A stretch of DNA of 64,000 nt from Macrosoma leucophasiata (GCA_036365455.1 JAWQUS010000026.1:10930001-10994000); one strand, 5' to 3'; shown: positions 39,934 to 51,180, counted from the stretch's first letter. A program made the numbers and translations. The notes: generated by a model from the sequence alone, not told the origin.

Positions 39934-40304
39934 GCTGAAGCGCGCAGGGCCCGGCGGCTGGTGTAGATTGTAAGCGATCGACTCGGTTAAGCACTATGGG
40001 CGCGGTCGGGTAGTGTGATGGGTGACCGCTAGTGGGAAAATTAAATGCGCATTTCCGTGCTTCGGAGGGCACGTTAAGCCGTCGGTCCGGGTTGCTATCG
40101 ATAGATAGCAGTCCTTAAACCTTGTCGGAGGCCTTATGGGCGGTTTGAAAACATCCGACAGCGGATTGGCCACTAACCCACCCACCTCCACCAATCCGCA
40201 TTGGAGCAGCGTGGTGAAGTAAGCTCCAGGCCTCCCCCCAAAAAAGGGGAGAGACTCGTGCCCAGCAGTGGGATGTATAATGGGTTGCCATTCTTATTAT
40301 TATT
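39934..40304 (+). repeat. 5S-like SINE E, full length, with 13-bp TSD
   Basis: The head is GAAGCGCGCAGGGCCCGGCG. The 5S-like block is GTTAAGCACTATGGGCGCGG followed by TCGGGTAGTGTGATGGGTGACCG (39985-40030). The distance from GTTAAGC to GATGGG is 31 nt, the same as I recall for insect 5S rRNA. The 3' end is AGCAGTGGGATGTATAATGG with a TTCTTATTATTATT tail. It is flanked by perfect ATACGCTTACATC (39921-39933 and 40305-40317). This is the reference copy for the family. Confidence 0.92.
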
Positions 40305-40470
40305 ATACGCTTACATCACATCAAACACTCACATCCCTGCGCTTGTGTTAGCAAATTAGCCTGTGCTAATGTGATGATGATGATGATACTGTTATCAAGG
40401 ACGTATCTATTAATTACCTAGTATTATAGCCTATGTTTTGGATTTCGTTGTAACCTTATGAAATACTAAC

Positions 40471-40560
40471 AAACATCCAGACCCGAAACAAATATCTGGA
40501 GCCTATACAAATATAAAATCTCGAGTTTTAGCGAGACTAACGAACAGCAAATGTTTTTTT
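40471..40560. repeat. Fragments of SINE G and F
   Basis: CATCCAGACCCGAAACAAAT (reverse G) is followed by ATCTCGAGTTTTAGCGAGAC and TAACGAACAGCAAATG (F 3' end). Confidence 0.6.
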
Positions 40561-40589
40561 TATATATTGATAAAAGCTTAATTTTTTTC

Positions 40590-40803
40590 TCATTATTATG
40601 ATATACAGGAGCTAAATTATATCGGCCGCAAATAAAGAGTTGCTGGCTGTCAAAGATAAAAAAAAATAATTAAAAATACTCGCGGCCAAATTTTGATAGG
40701 CAACCTAGTGGATATATATTCTCTAGATTATTAAGTTGCGTAAAAAATAGGTTTGCAGCATATCTGGATGAACGAAATGATTCTGCAGTGGGACCTATTA
40801 CCT
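40590..40803 (+). repeat. Foldback MITE J, one arm
   Basis: GATAGGCAACCTAGTGGATA, TATATTCTCTAGATTATTAA, CAGCATATCTGGATGAACGA and AATGATTCTGCAGTGGGACC correspond to the right arm of the complete J at 44157-44444. Confidence 0.65.
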
Positions 40804-41022
40804 CAAATCAGATCTTAGGATTATTACGCAACAGCGGAACTGACCAAAATCTCCAAGTCTTTACATCAATTCCTCAAGGAAAACCTCTGCCTCAGTTTAT
40901 TGCGATCCCTCGCAGCTATAACTGTTTTGGGGTGGCGATTGTGTTTGATTACCATTTTATTGGTACGTTTTAGGGTTCCGCAGCCTACCATTCTAACAAT
41001 TTCACCATGTTCGTTTGTATCA

Positions 41023-41372
41023 GCATCATTTCAGGCGAAAGACATGTCCACTGTTGGTCTCTCAGAACCCTTGTCAAACTTTGCTACAACGAACGGTACT
41101 TACTGGGTCATCTTCATGCAGTGATTGCCCGTGACTTTCACCAGGTCTTCGGCCAATCCTACGTTTTGTTTTGACTTGCATAAGGCTAAGGTCTCTTTCA
41201 ATTGTACACAAAAAAACCGTGAAAATAATAAAATTATTTTAATAAGTGTATGTCGCAACAACTTAAAAACACGTTACCCACGTCAAAAAAAAATTTTCAA
41301 TTTTCCTAAACGAATAAAAACGAAAGTGTCTCTATTCGACGAAATATGGTTCGTAGTAAATATAACATTGTA
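41023..41372. repeat. Duplicated segment with RTE 3' end, copy 1
   Basis: The reversed RTE tail (CATCATTTCAGGCGAAAGAC, GCTACAACGAACGGTACTTA) continues into non-RTE sequence (GCTAAGGTCTCTTTCAATTG, AACGAAAGTGTCTCTATTCG). The same order is found at 41856-42108 plus 42646-42752. Confidence 0.75.
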
Positions 41373-41544
41373 AAAATCCAGAAAAATATTATTTATCTAT
41401 GCGTTATTGATAAACCCATTAAAAGTCTACGAAATAATATCTAATGAGACCTCTGTGCTGTAAGAAACCCTAGGCTTGCAAATTCGATTCAAATCAGTTT
41501 TTTATATTGCACGAGAAAAAAGTAACTTAAAAAAAAAACTTTTT

Positions 41545-41598
41545 TGTACGGAACTCTAAACGCGCTGGTCCGACTCGCACATGGCCGCTTTTTTATTG
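41545..41598 (+). repeat. Repeat L-like end
   Basis: GTACGGAACTCTAAACGCGC, TGGTCCGACTCGCACATGGC. An isolated terminus of a common insect repeat. Confidence 0.45.
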
Positions 41599-42108
41599 CA
41601 CTAGACAATATTTATTGGGTCGGTCCCCGTCAATCAGCCGCTGATTGGGCCGGAGTAACGCTACGGGTACAGATGCTTATCTTCTGAAAGGTTCGGCTCT
41701 GATTGGATGAAGTTTATCGTATACTCAAAGGATTCTATTTACTTCAGGTTAATTTCGGTTTTGTTTAATAATGATTGGTGCGGTCAGCTTTAATGCTTAG
41801 TATGGTAGCATTAAAACGATATTCCATGCCTATAATCCTCGAAGGGGTCGGCAATGATCATCATCATTTCAGCCGAAAGACGTGTCCACTGCTGGCCTCT
41901 CAAAACCCTTCTCAAACATTGTCACAACGAACGGTACTGGGCCACCTTCATCCAGCGATTGCTTGCGAATTCCACCAAGTCTTCGAGCAATAGGCTCCCT
42001 ACGCTTCGTTATGACTTACTTCAGGCTAAGGTCTCCTCTCTTTAAATTGTGCACTAAATAAAACAGTGAAAATAATTAATTCAATAAATGTACCTCGCAA
42101 CAACTACT

Positions 42109-42362
42109 ATTTTTTATGTTACGAAGGTGGAAATAAGCGTGCAGTTCACATGGATGTTAAGTGATGACTGCAGCCTATAGACACTAGTGTATATGCGTTG
42201 CCACCCCTGAGACCTTAGCGGTTGTCTCTGTGATAGTTATTACGGAACCATACACCACTGGATCACGGTAGTGTTGAACACTACAATTTAGCGGCAGATA
42301 AATTAGGTAATGCGGTGGTGCCTACGCACTCGAGTCCCTACACTGGAACTCTACCACCAGTG
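42109..42362 (-). repeat. Family A, sub-type b
   Basis: Reversed copy from TTATGTTACGAAGGTGGAAA to ACACTGGAACTCTACCACCAG. Confidence 0.8.
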
Positions 42363-42645
42363 ATTTTTTTTTTTATGTAATGGAAGTGGCAAACAAGCAT
42401 GCAGTTCACATTGATGTTAAGTGATGACTGCAGCCTATAAACACCCACACAAAGACCGAGGTCAAAATGCAGATGCGTTACCACTCCTGAGGCCTAAGGT
42501 GTTATGCCTCTGTGCCGGAAATTCCAGGGCCGTACCTCTGACCGGAACACGATAGTGCTGAAAACTGCTTAGCGGCAAGTATATTAGGTAATGCGGTAGT
42601 GCATACGCCCGCGAGCTTTGCCACTGGAGCTCTACCTCCAGTAAA
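42363..42645 (-). repeat. Family A, sub-type a
   Basis: Reversed copy from TTTTTTTTTTATGTAATGGA to GAGCTCTACCTCCAGT, directly abutting the previous one in the same orientation. Confidence 0.85.
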
Positions 42646-42752
42646 AATTAAGACATTATTTAGACATTATGTCACAAAGATTTATTTTCCTGAACGAAGA
42701 AAACGAAAGTGCCTCTATTCGACGAAATATAGTTTCGTAATAAATAACTTTC

Positions 42753-44156
42753 AATAATTGAAGACATGTGTTATTTTAGTAACTTTGTTTCGTGTGTCTG
42801 TAATACTATTTATTACAGACATCTCTCACAAAGTTAAGCTACAAGCACACCAAAGCATTATCGGCGTCTATGCCAAAATATCTTAAATGTTATAAATTTT
42901 TTCACGACATTGGATTTTACATTCACACAAACTGGTTTCAGATTAAATGAAAGTTATTATCCTTTAATTGAATACAAAAAAGGGAAAAGACATTAATCTG
43001 TTCAGTTAATGTTTAAAAAGGTTTTTTGAAAAGACCATTTTCTATGCCCTGTTCTCTTCGAAAAATACACAATTGTCTTCGGTTTTATAATTTATTCACA
43101 TTGTTATGAAGATTTTGTTAACATGAACAATGAACAGTACATGTTAGTAGCATATCACTCTCATCAGTTCTTCAACCTGTGTAGGTTAAGTTTTACCTTA
43201 CTCATCACGTATGAATCTATGGATCTAATAGTAGATGCGTAAATAATTTAAAAATAAACTCTTAATGGATCGTATGTAATCAATGCTATTTTTATCATCT
43301 CCATCGTGATGCATGCGAATCCTCACATAGCTCGGCCATTGATATCATTCCATTGTGCGTTCAAAATTACTGTTTTCACCTAGGTGTGTGCATTCCTTGA
43401 GTAATAGTCACGCGCTTTCGTACGTGAGTACATATTAAATCACGTATCAGATGTCCTCTGTGAAGCATTTTTAAGTACAATGGGAAATTATTTACCCATT
43501 TTTATATACTTAATATAAAGATCTATTTTATTTATGGTCAAGCATTTTACAGAATAAAGATTAAGTTCGACCATTATCCATCGTACTGCATATTATTTTT
43601 TAAATGTTATCTTCAGAGTTTAACACTGAGTTGATTTTAAATTTACTGCTAGCGAATCGTAGGTACCTACTCGTATTTGTTAGTATGTATTACTCAATTA
43701 TTTGCCTACCCATTTCAGGATACTAGCGTGAAATTACGTTTTTTAAATCTTACGTAACTCAGAAAAAAAGTTTTACACCCTACGCCAAATCATTCCACTC
43801 TGAACCAATCAAAAACGTAATAACTTAATGCTTTTTATGCCTGTCTACGTAATTAACCGTTAATGTGGTAATGCACGAACGACCTCTACGCTATTTTTAA
43901 TAATCACGAACATAGAGCTTCTAATAGCACACGATTTCTAGGAAATGTCACGCTATGCATAGTCATGCAAGTCTTCGTTTATTAACCGACTTCAAAAAGG
44001 AGGAGGTACATAATTGTGATTGCTATGTTTTTTGATGTTCTACTTCTTTTGGCGCAATTGGCAAAAAAGATGAGAGTGAGAGAGAGGAAAGGAGGACGTA
44101 GGCATTACCGAGTTAATTGATCTACTCCTTCTGTCAAAATAGTAGTGTTCATAATA
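42753..44156. other. No recognised gene
   Basis: 1.4 kb of AT-rich DNA. Scraps only: a SINE B end near 43,703 (TGCCTACCCATTTCAGGATA) and TAACCGACTTCAAAAAGGAG at 43,983. Confidence 0.5.
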
Positions 44157-44444
44157 GGTTAGTACCCCACTGCAGATTCATTTCGTTCATCCAAATATGC
44201 TGCAAACCTCATTTATAATCTAGAGAATATAAAATATATCCACTAGGTTGCCTAGCAAAAAATTGCTAAAAGTATTTTTCAAAATTTTTTTTTGGAAAGA
44301 TTTTTTGAAAAATACTTGCGGCCAATTTTTGATAGGCATCCTAGTGGATGTAATAAAATATATTCTATAGATTATAAATATGCATTAAATTAAATTTGCA
44401 TCATACCTAGATAAACGAAATGATTCTGCAGTGGGATCCTAACC
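44157..44444. mobile_element. Foldback MITE J, complete, TA duplication
   Basis: 288 bp with arms of about 130 bp. The left begins GGTTAGTACCCCACTGCAGA, and the right ends TCTGCAGTGGGATCCTAACC. The inner parts share TCTAGAGAATATAAAATATA-type sequence. The flanking dinucleotide TA is present on both sides (44155-44156 and 44445-44446). Non-coding. Partial copies lie at 8410-8624 and 40590-40803. Confidence 0.85.
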
Positions 44445-44539
44445 TATAACTTATTCCGGTCATTTGATACAACATTTTAATCTCTAGTACAAAGTTACAA
44501 GATCTGTTTTGATACTTCAAGTTTTATTACGTAAATTTT

Positions 44540-44720
44540 TATGTATGTATCTTCACGCCAGGTCCCTAACGGGGTAGGCAGAGAGTGTAGAGCGCCAGAT
44601 ATCCCGGTTCTGACAAACCTCTCGTGCCTCGTCTACCTTCATCATTCTCTTCATACATGCACGCCGATTCCTAAGACTTTTGATCCCACCATCAGACAGA
44701 ACTCGACCTATTTTAATAAG
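44540..44720 (-). pseudogene. LINE-C fragment
   Basis: The plus strand shows TATCTTCACGCCAGGTCCCT, AACGGGGTAGGCAGAGAGTG and TCATTCTCTTCATACATGCA. On the minus strand this encodes the same CMKRMM...DRDIWR-type C-terminus as at 1281-1548. Confidence 0.7.
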
Positions 44721-45685
44721 TTCCAGTATTCAATTACCGTGAATGTAAACTGTAAGCTTATACAACATGTAACGAGAAAATGCACACTCTCTAACACCCC
44801 GATTAGAAAAACTAGTTACAATCATAATACATGAACTGTAATTAAATGTTTATGTATTTAATATTTTTTATTTAAGAAATAAGTTGTCCTCAATCTGTAG
44901 AAACAGAATGCACACCCTATGCATACTTACCCTACCTCTACCTACGGCCGCACATAAAACACGAACATACTTACACACGCACACTGTTGCAATGTGATGT
45001 AGCGTAACCTGCGTACCTTTATTTAACACTCGCTGGTAATAAGATAATTTTCCACATTTTCATTTCTTAAATTATTTTTAATAATAAAAAAGGATGTCGC
45101 AACGAGTTCTTATAAACTTGTTGAGACTAGCATTTTATTTTGGATAGACATTAGTCTCATTTTTGTTTGTATTGACTGTTCACTAAATGAGTGACCATAA
45201 TTTCCTTAATTGTAATTAATTTTGGGACAAAATATTACCTACATCAAAAATGGCTGAAATCGATTCGGTTATCGATTCTGAACAAACTAGTTTCGGGTTG
45301 TTCATTTAATCCTGGTACACGTTGTATTGTTGTATTGCCGCTTTCATTACGTTAATACCTAGTATCCTTCCGCACTTGTCTTACTGCCTAACTATAGGTA
45401 CAATTTATCTTTTTTAATAAAACGCAATGAGTCCTTCTACACCACAGATTTGGAGCCATCTGCTGGGATAAATTAATTTTATAAGCCTAATAGATGTTAT
45501 CTCGCCAGACCGAGTTGGTCTAATGGTCCAATTTAAAAGAATAGGCCAAAAGGTCATTTCGTGATTATCTATCTTAAGATTAGGGGAAAAAAGCAATTGT
45601 TACGCGAAATTAACCAATTTAAATGTGAGGCTTTCGTATTTTAGTACTGAAAGTGCGGTCATGCGTAATTTAGCTAATTTATTGT
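44721..45685. other. No recognised gene
   Basis: AT-rich sequence without convincing reading frames or repeats. Confidence 0.5.
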
Positions 45686-45966
45686 ATACGTAATTTTCCG
45701 CCTGTAATCCCTGAAGTAGTGGGCACAGTACATGCGAACACCCACGATTCCCAATTACGTTTTGACCCGTGTAACAGATGGCGAGCCTATTGACATCTCC
45801 ATTGACATTACTAAACTTCTAGGTGCTGGAAAATTTCCAATATGGAAAAATCCGAATTGAACCAGATGTAAAGGATTTTACACACTTATAGTCCCTGATC
45901 CGGGCATCGAACCCAGGCCCCAGCGTAGTAGTAGTTAGTGGCTTGCTACCACTAGGCTACTGGGGC
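45686..45966 (-). repeat. tRNA-derived SINE B, divergent
   Basis: From TACGTAATTTTCCGCCTGTA to CTACCACTAGGCTACTGGGGC; the body has several deletions. Confidence 0.8.
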
Positions 45967-45984
45967 AGTTAATTTAATTGTATG

Positions 45985-46503
45985 AATGTATGTATTCACG
46001 CCAGGTCCCTAACGGGGTAGGCAGATATTCCGGTCCTAACAAACCCCCCGTGCCTCATCTTCCTTCATCATTCTCTTCATACACGCACGCCGATTCCTAA
46101 GACTTTTTACCCCACCAACAGACAAAACTCGACCTATTTGGTCATGGTAGGTCAGTCTTGGTCTCCCTGGGCTTCTACTATCATACACATTCGCATTGTA
46201 TATCTGTTAAGTCATTCGCTCATTCGACATTCTTTCTATATGCCCGAACTATCGAAGCATGCCTTTTTTCATTTTTACACCGATTCACACAAAGCCTTAA
46301 TCGGTGAGCGATACACCGCAGATCTTACGCAAAAATCTCATCTCGACCGCGTATAATTGCTCTTTCCTGCATACCCAGCTCTCGCTTCCATATAATAGTG
46401 TTTGAGTAAGTACAGCGCTATGTATGGCTAGTCGAGCCCGCTGGCTTAGATGTTTGGACTCTAGCAGCATACCCAACGCTCCATTCACGCAATTCCCAGC
46501 AAG
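45985..46503 (-). pseudogene. LINE-C: longer ORF2 C-terminal fragment
   Basis: The minus strand encodes GMLLESKHLSQRARLAIHSA, VLTQTLLYGSESWVCRKEQL and EMRFLRKICGVSLTD, then a stop. After a frame change it encodes KGMLRWFGHIERMSNERMTK, GPGRPRLTYHDQIGRVLS and the terminal region. This is the region between the RT and the end of ORF2 in a non-LTR retrotransposon. The RT catalytic motifs lie upstream and are missing. It gives the context needed to identify the shorter LINE-C pieces. Confidence 0.85.
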
Positions 46504-46734
46504 CACTCTGTTTAATTGTGATTTGTATTAAACCCATAGAAACAGTTTTGGTTCTGCTAGTAATATAAAATGGTTAAGGATTAAATCATATTCTTATGCT
46601 TGTTGTATTAGAACATAGATTTAAATCTATGCTTTGATGATTGCGGCAAACATTGCACACGCCTACAGATAGCTGCACAAAAAACCTCAATGCATTGCTC
46701 AATGCATTGCCTCTAATGCATTGCCTCCAAAAAG

Positions 46735-46785
46735 TTTCCTCCTGGTTATCATGAGGTCGCAGGTTCGATTCCTGTCCGAAGTCGA
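46735..46785 (+). repeat. Repeat I fragment (tRNA-like 3' half)
   Basis: TTATCATGAGGTCGCAGGTT and CGATTCCTGTCCGAAGTC resemble a B box followed by an acceptor-like end, as at 33,450. Confidence 0.55.
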
Positions 46786-46824
46786 TTTTTTTTTTGACGA
46801 AACATTTCGTCTTTATTTATAACA

Positions 46825-47013
46825 TACTAGCTGTTGCCCGAAGCTTCGCCCGCGTGGGTGTCGTTTTATAAATAACTAAGTAGCCTATGTTCTTTCTCAG
46901 AGTCAGCTCTATCTCTGTACCAAATTTCATTAAAATCGGTTCAGTCGTTTGGACGTGAAAAGGTAACAGACAGACAAACAGAGTTACTTTCACATTTATA
47001 ATATTAGTAGGGC
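46825..47013 (+). repeat. F-type repeat, well preserved
   Basis: ACTAGCTGTTGCCCGAAGCT, TCGCCCGCGTGGGTGTCG, AAATTTCATTAAAATCGGTT and ACAGACAGACAAACAGAG. Confidence 0.8.
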
Positions 47014-47219
47014 TTAAAAATTAAAATAATATAGAAGGGGAGGTGGGGATTTCACCTTAGATCATTAAAACTCCAATTTGGAATCACCTATATTTTTACA
47101 AGCTCATCACTATACACACATTATACACCCATGATTATCTCAAACAACGATATCCCTTCGACAGCTACAATTAATTACGCAGGTCAATATGAACCAATCA
47201 GCAAGAAATAATACATTTA

Positions 47220-48500
47220 GGTTGGGGAAAAAGTTTCTTCGCATTTTTTAAGATAATTCAAAACATTTCTTAATATAGTTTATTTAAATTTAACTAAAGT
47301 ATGTATGTACCATTTTGTTCAATAACCTTTTGCCATCTTGTAGGTAGGGACATGATCCCATTGCTATAAAAATTTTGGGACTTCTCATCAAAATACCGCG
47401 ACAAGTGGATTTGGCAGTCCTCTCGTAATGTTAACCTAACATTGCATAAAGAATTCTGAAGAGACCGAAACAGGTGGAAATCTGAAGGTGCAAAGTCAGG
47501 ACTATACGGCGGATGCATTAACACCTCCCAGCCAAACTCTCTTAATTTTTGCTGAGTGGCTATAGATGTGTGAGGTCTAGCGTTATCATGATGAAACACT
47601 ACACCCCTTCTGTTGATCAATTCCGGCCGCTTTCTCTCAACTTCTTGCTTTAATCTCATCAGTTGTTCGCAGTAGAGTTCAGAATCGATAGTCCTGCCTG
47701 GTGGTAATAACTCATAATGAATAATGCCCTTCCAATCCCACCACACACACAACATCACCTTATTGCGAGTTAACCCGGGTTTCGCCACAGTCTGTGAAGC
47801 CTGACCGGCCTTTGACCACAACCTTTTTCGCACGTTCTTGTCGTAAGTGATCCACTTTTTATCACCAGTTATCAGCTTCTTCAAATATGATTCGGTTTCA
47901 TTACGTCGTAATAAAGAATCACAAATGAGTACACGGTTCATTAGGTTTCTTTCAGTGAGCTCGTGAGGTACCCAAATATCGAGCTTATTTTGTACCCAGC
48001 TTTTTTCAAATGCGCCAAAACTGTTTTGCGATCATTTCTCAGTTCTTCAGCTACGTCGTAACTACTGATATATCGATCTTGCTCCACTTTTTAAAAAATG
48101 GCACCCATTTTATCCGTAATAGGGCGACCAGAGCGAGGTGCATCTTTGACATCAAAATTTCCGGATTGAAAACGCTTAAACCAAATTTGTGCTACTCTCA
48201 CAGACACTGCAGTAGGTCCATAAACATCGCAAATTTTTTTCGCGGCTTGCATTGCATTTTTACCTTTTTTGTAGTAAAATTTTAAAATGTATCGAATTTC
48301 TTCATTAGATTCACTCGTCTTGACAGTACGAAAAACAAATGAAAATCACACGTTTTCGTAAGTTGAATTTGGAATTATGTTCTTTAAAATTTAATTTTCA
48401 ATGATACCAAAACCAGCCAGTTACAAATACTACAGCCAAAGAGATTTTATTACAAGTTCATACATACGAGTACTATAATGCGAAAAGACTTTTTCCCCAA
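47220..48500 (-). mobile_element. mariner element, copy 2, inactive
   Basis: Same family as 23285-24559 in opposite orientation. Its ends are GGTTGGGGAAAAAGTTTCTT at the left and GACTTTTTCCCCAA at the right, where the last two bases of the terminal repeat are altered. TA occurs at both edges. Confidence 0.9.
47294..48310 (-). pseudogene. mariner transposase pseudogene, catalytic half open
   Basis: The catalytic half is an uninterrupted 215-codon frame (47294-47941) starting MNRVLICDSLLRRNETESYL. It holds TGDKKWITYDK (first Asp), VVFHHDNARPHT (second Asp) and YSPDFAPSDFHLF (third Asp, 34 residues after the second). The N-terminal DNA-binding half (47,942-48,310) is recognisable (WFKRFQSGNFDVKD, APRSGRPITDKM) but in other frames. 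So the intact frame alone would lack the helix-turn-helix domains. The catalytic half is less damaged than in copy 1. Confidence 0.9.
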
Positions 48501-48852
48501 TATTACATAATCAAATTCATTAACGCAGTATTCGTATCAAGCGGCAAGATTGGCTGGGGATTGATACTACAGCTGTTCTATTAACCTATAATCTGCACAA
48601 ATTACCTTTGAATCCATTTGTGTGAACATTTTGTTTCACACATTTCGGTTGAATAAGTTTTTTTAAGGTTTTAGTTTTAATTTATTTTAAATCAAGACGG
48701 ATTATGTAGCCTCTTTGTAATAATAACTGTACAGGGTGGTTTATAAACCATATTCAACGTAAGATAACTAATTTACTGATATGATGGGACCGGTCGGTAA
48801 ATGAAACTTCAGTGCGACGCCGATGTAAATTGCAAACTGCTTTTTTATACTA

Positions 48853-49450
48853 ATGTTATAAAAATTTGTGTTTTTGTATGTATGTTTGTGTCGTTTTCTC
48901 ACGAAAACTATTAAACCGATTTCAAACATTCTTTCACCAATAAACAAATGCATCTTCATTGATTGAAGTAGGCTAATTTTTTTTTTATATAATTGAAGTG
49001 GCAAACAAGCATGCAGTTCACATTGATGTTAAGTGATGACTGCAGCCTATAGACACCCACACAATGACCAGAGGTCAAAATGCAGATGCGCTGCCACTCC
49101 TGAGGCATTAGGTGTTATGCCTCTGTGCCGGAAATTACAGGGCCGTACATTACCACCTGACCGAAACACAATAGTGCTGAACACTACCATTTAGCGGCAA
49201 GTATATTAGGTAATGCGGTGGTACCTACGCCCGCGAGCTCAGTCACTGAAGCTCTACCAAATACCAAATAACATTTATTGCACCCATGTTAGCCGCTAGT
49301 CTAGCTGCTATAAAGCTGAATAGTTTGTTTGTTCGGTTGAACTCGTTGATCTCAAGACCTACTGGTCCGATTTGAAAAATTATTTCAGTTTTAGATAGCC
49401 CATTTATCGAGGAAGGCTTAAGGCTAAGATGAATAGGAGAGGGTAGATAA
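48853..49450 (+). repeat. F/S-type repeats flanking a family A insertion
   Basis: F-type sequence (AACTATTAAACCGATTTCAA) lies left of the family A copy. AGCTGAATAGTTTGTTTGTT and TTTTAGATAGCCCATTTATC lie right of it. Confidence 0.6.
48982..49255 (-). repeat. Family A, sub-type c
   Basis: Reversed copy carrying ACACAATGACCAGAGGTCAA and CACTCCTGAGGCATTAGGTG, variants shared only with 63503-63797. Confidence 0.85.
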
Positions 49451-50215
49451 CATAAAAAAATCAAATGTGACATGTTTACACGTTTTATGTTATATCTTTA
49501 CTTGCGCCCCATGGAGAAAGTTGCTCGATTTCATGGGCGAAATATATTCCAGAATTGAGATAAATGCAATTCATATAAATTCTCATCTAACAAATTGAAT
49601 TTACTGTTTTAAGCCTTCACAAACCAGTTTAGAAAACGTGTCTTGACACTCTTGACATGATTCCATTAAGGTTGCGGAAATAATACAATAATGTTAGGGT
49701 CTCGATGGATATATATTTGTCAAGTCAAGGGTATTAAAAGGAAATTCATGAGATGGAACATTCGGTGCTTATCAGATCATGAGTTTAACTTGGAAATATT
49801 TTACGGTAAATGAAATTGAATTCTGTATAACTCGTAAATTTGTGGTTATATTATAACAATGGAATTTCACGGTGAATTCACGGTTTGTTTTGGTTTTAGT
49901 TTAATGGTGGCAGAACTTCTGTAGGTATCGTTTGCTATATTTTTCCGGCTTTGGATGCATACGCTCTTATGTACACACCCACACACACACACATGACAAT
50001 GAAGCACTTCTAAAAATATCTTACATTTTTTGTAATATTGTGTTAATTTTTAAATAATAAAGGATCATCTGTACACAAAATATGTACAAAGGAATACGGT
50101 AAAAGCTTAGAAATATTTTAAATATTAACTAACCAACAGCAAAATCACTCTATACTTATCAATGTATGGAGCTTTGCCATAATTTTACTGACATCGTGTT
50201 TTTCGAGGAGGAACC
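49451..50215. other. No recognised gene
   Basis: AT-rich; contains a short CA repeat (about 49,976-49,994). Confidence 0.5.
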
Positions 50216-50497
50216 TTTTTTTAATGTATTGGAAGTGGCAAACAAGCATGCAGTTCACATTGATGTTAAGTGATGACTACAGGCTATTCCCACATAAAGA
50301 CCAAGGTCAAAATGCACATGTGTTACCACTCCTGAGGCCTAAGGTGTTATGCCTTTGTATCGGAAATTACAGAGTCGTACCTTACCACCAGACCGGAACA
50401 CGATAGTGATGAACACTACCATTTAGCGGCGTGTATATTAGGTAATGCGGTGGTGCCTACGCCCGCGAGTTCCGTCACTGGAGCTCTACCACCAGTA
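50216..50497 (-). repeat. Family A, sub-type a
   Basis: Reversed, from TTTTTTTAATGTATTGGAAG to GGAGCTCTACCACCAGT. AACCTT occurs on both sides and may be the TSD. Confidence 0.85.
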
Positions 50498-51180
50498 AAA
50501 ACCTTCTAAAACACATAAGTTGTTTATGTGTTTTGGAACCATATGAATACGAAATATGGAAAATTTTATAACGTTAAGCAATAGATATTAAATTTACAGC
50601 GACTTCGATATTGAGACATAGATTTAATGAAAGTAAAGCAACCCGTGAAACAAATTTTATCTTTTTTCATTAAATTTGAACAGCCGTTACTCGTCATAAT
50701 AATTTTTCTTTGAAATATCTCCACGGTATCTCATTTTTCATCTTAATATTAGTCGTTCAAAAGTTTTATTAATAGTTACGATCTTAGGTAATATTTTATA
50801 ATGTTTAATTAATTTTTGCTTTTCAATTTGTATAGTTCTTAAATCAAATGCCTTAAACGATGTACAAAATCATGTAGAAGTGGTCAAATTAGAAAGTTAT
50901 ATTTTGTAACAAAATTGTATTCAAAACTTTCGTTGTTTGGATAGGCATGAAGCAATTTGATATTAATATTAAGTTCAGGGTGTCTCGACAAAATACGTTT
51001 TGAGAAACCCTGCTTACAATATTTTTTGAAGTGTTCTTTAGCGGCGTCACTCACTTTTGTGATGGGTAAAAAATGTTTAAGTCTTGTAAGGCCACGTGAC
51101 CCTGACCGAGAATATTTAAGATGGACACGTGACCCGAATTTGCCACCGCCTACTTTAAGGAGACCTAATGATGTCATCTG
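50498..51180. other. Unclassified, with a 97-codon minus-strand frame
   Basis: The minus strand of 50884-51177 is open for 97 codons (MTSLGLLKVGGGKFGSRVHL, KVSDAAKEHFKKYCKQGFSK). I do not recognise it. It could be a decayed exon or a repeat. Confidence 0.3.

Larger units (their letters stand above)
41856..42752. repeat. Duplicated segment, copy 2, split by two family A copies
   Basis: CATCATCATTTCAGCCGAAA, CACAACGAACGGTACTGGGC and GGCTAAGGTCTCCTCTC lie left of the insertions. AACGAAAGTGCCTCTATTCG and ACGAAATATAGTTTCGTAAT lie to the right (42,690-42,750). In copy 1 these are contiguous. Confidence 0.75.

Noticed and set aside
48010..48285. 91-codon plus-strand frame over mariner copy 2 (and the similar minus-strand frame at 23489-23770)
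   Set aside because: Antisense of the mariner transposase N-terminal region.
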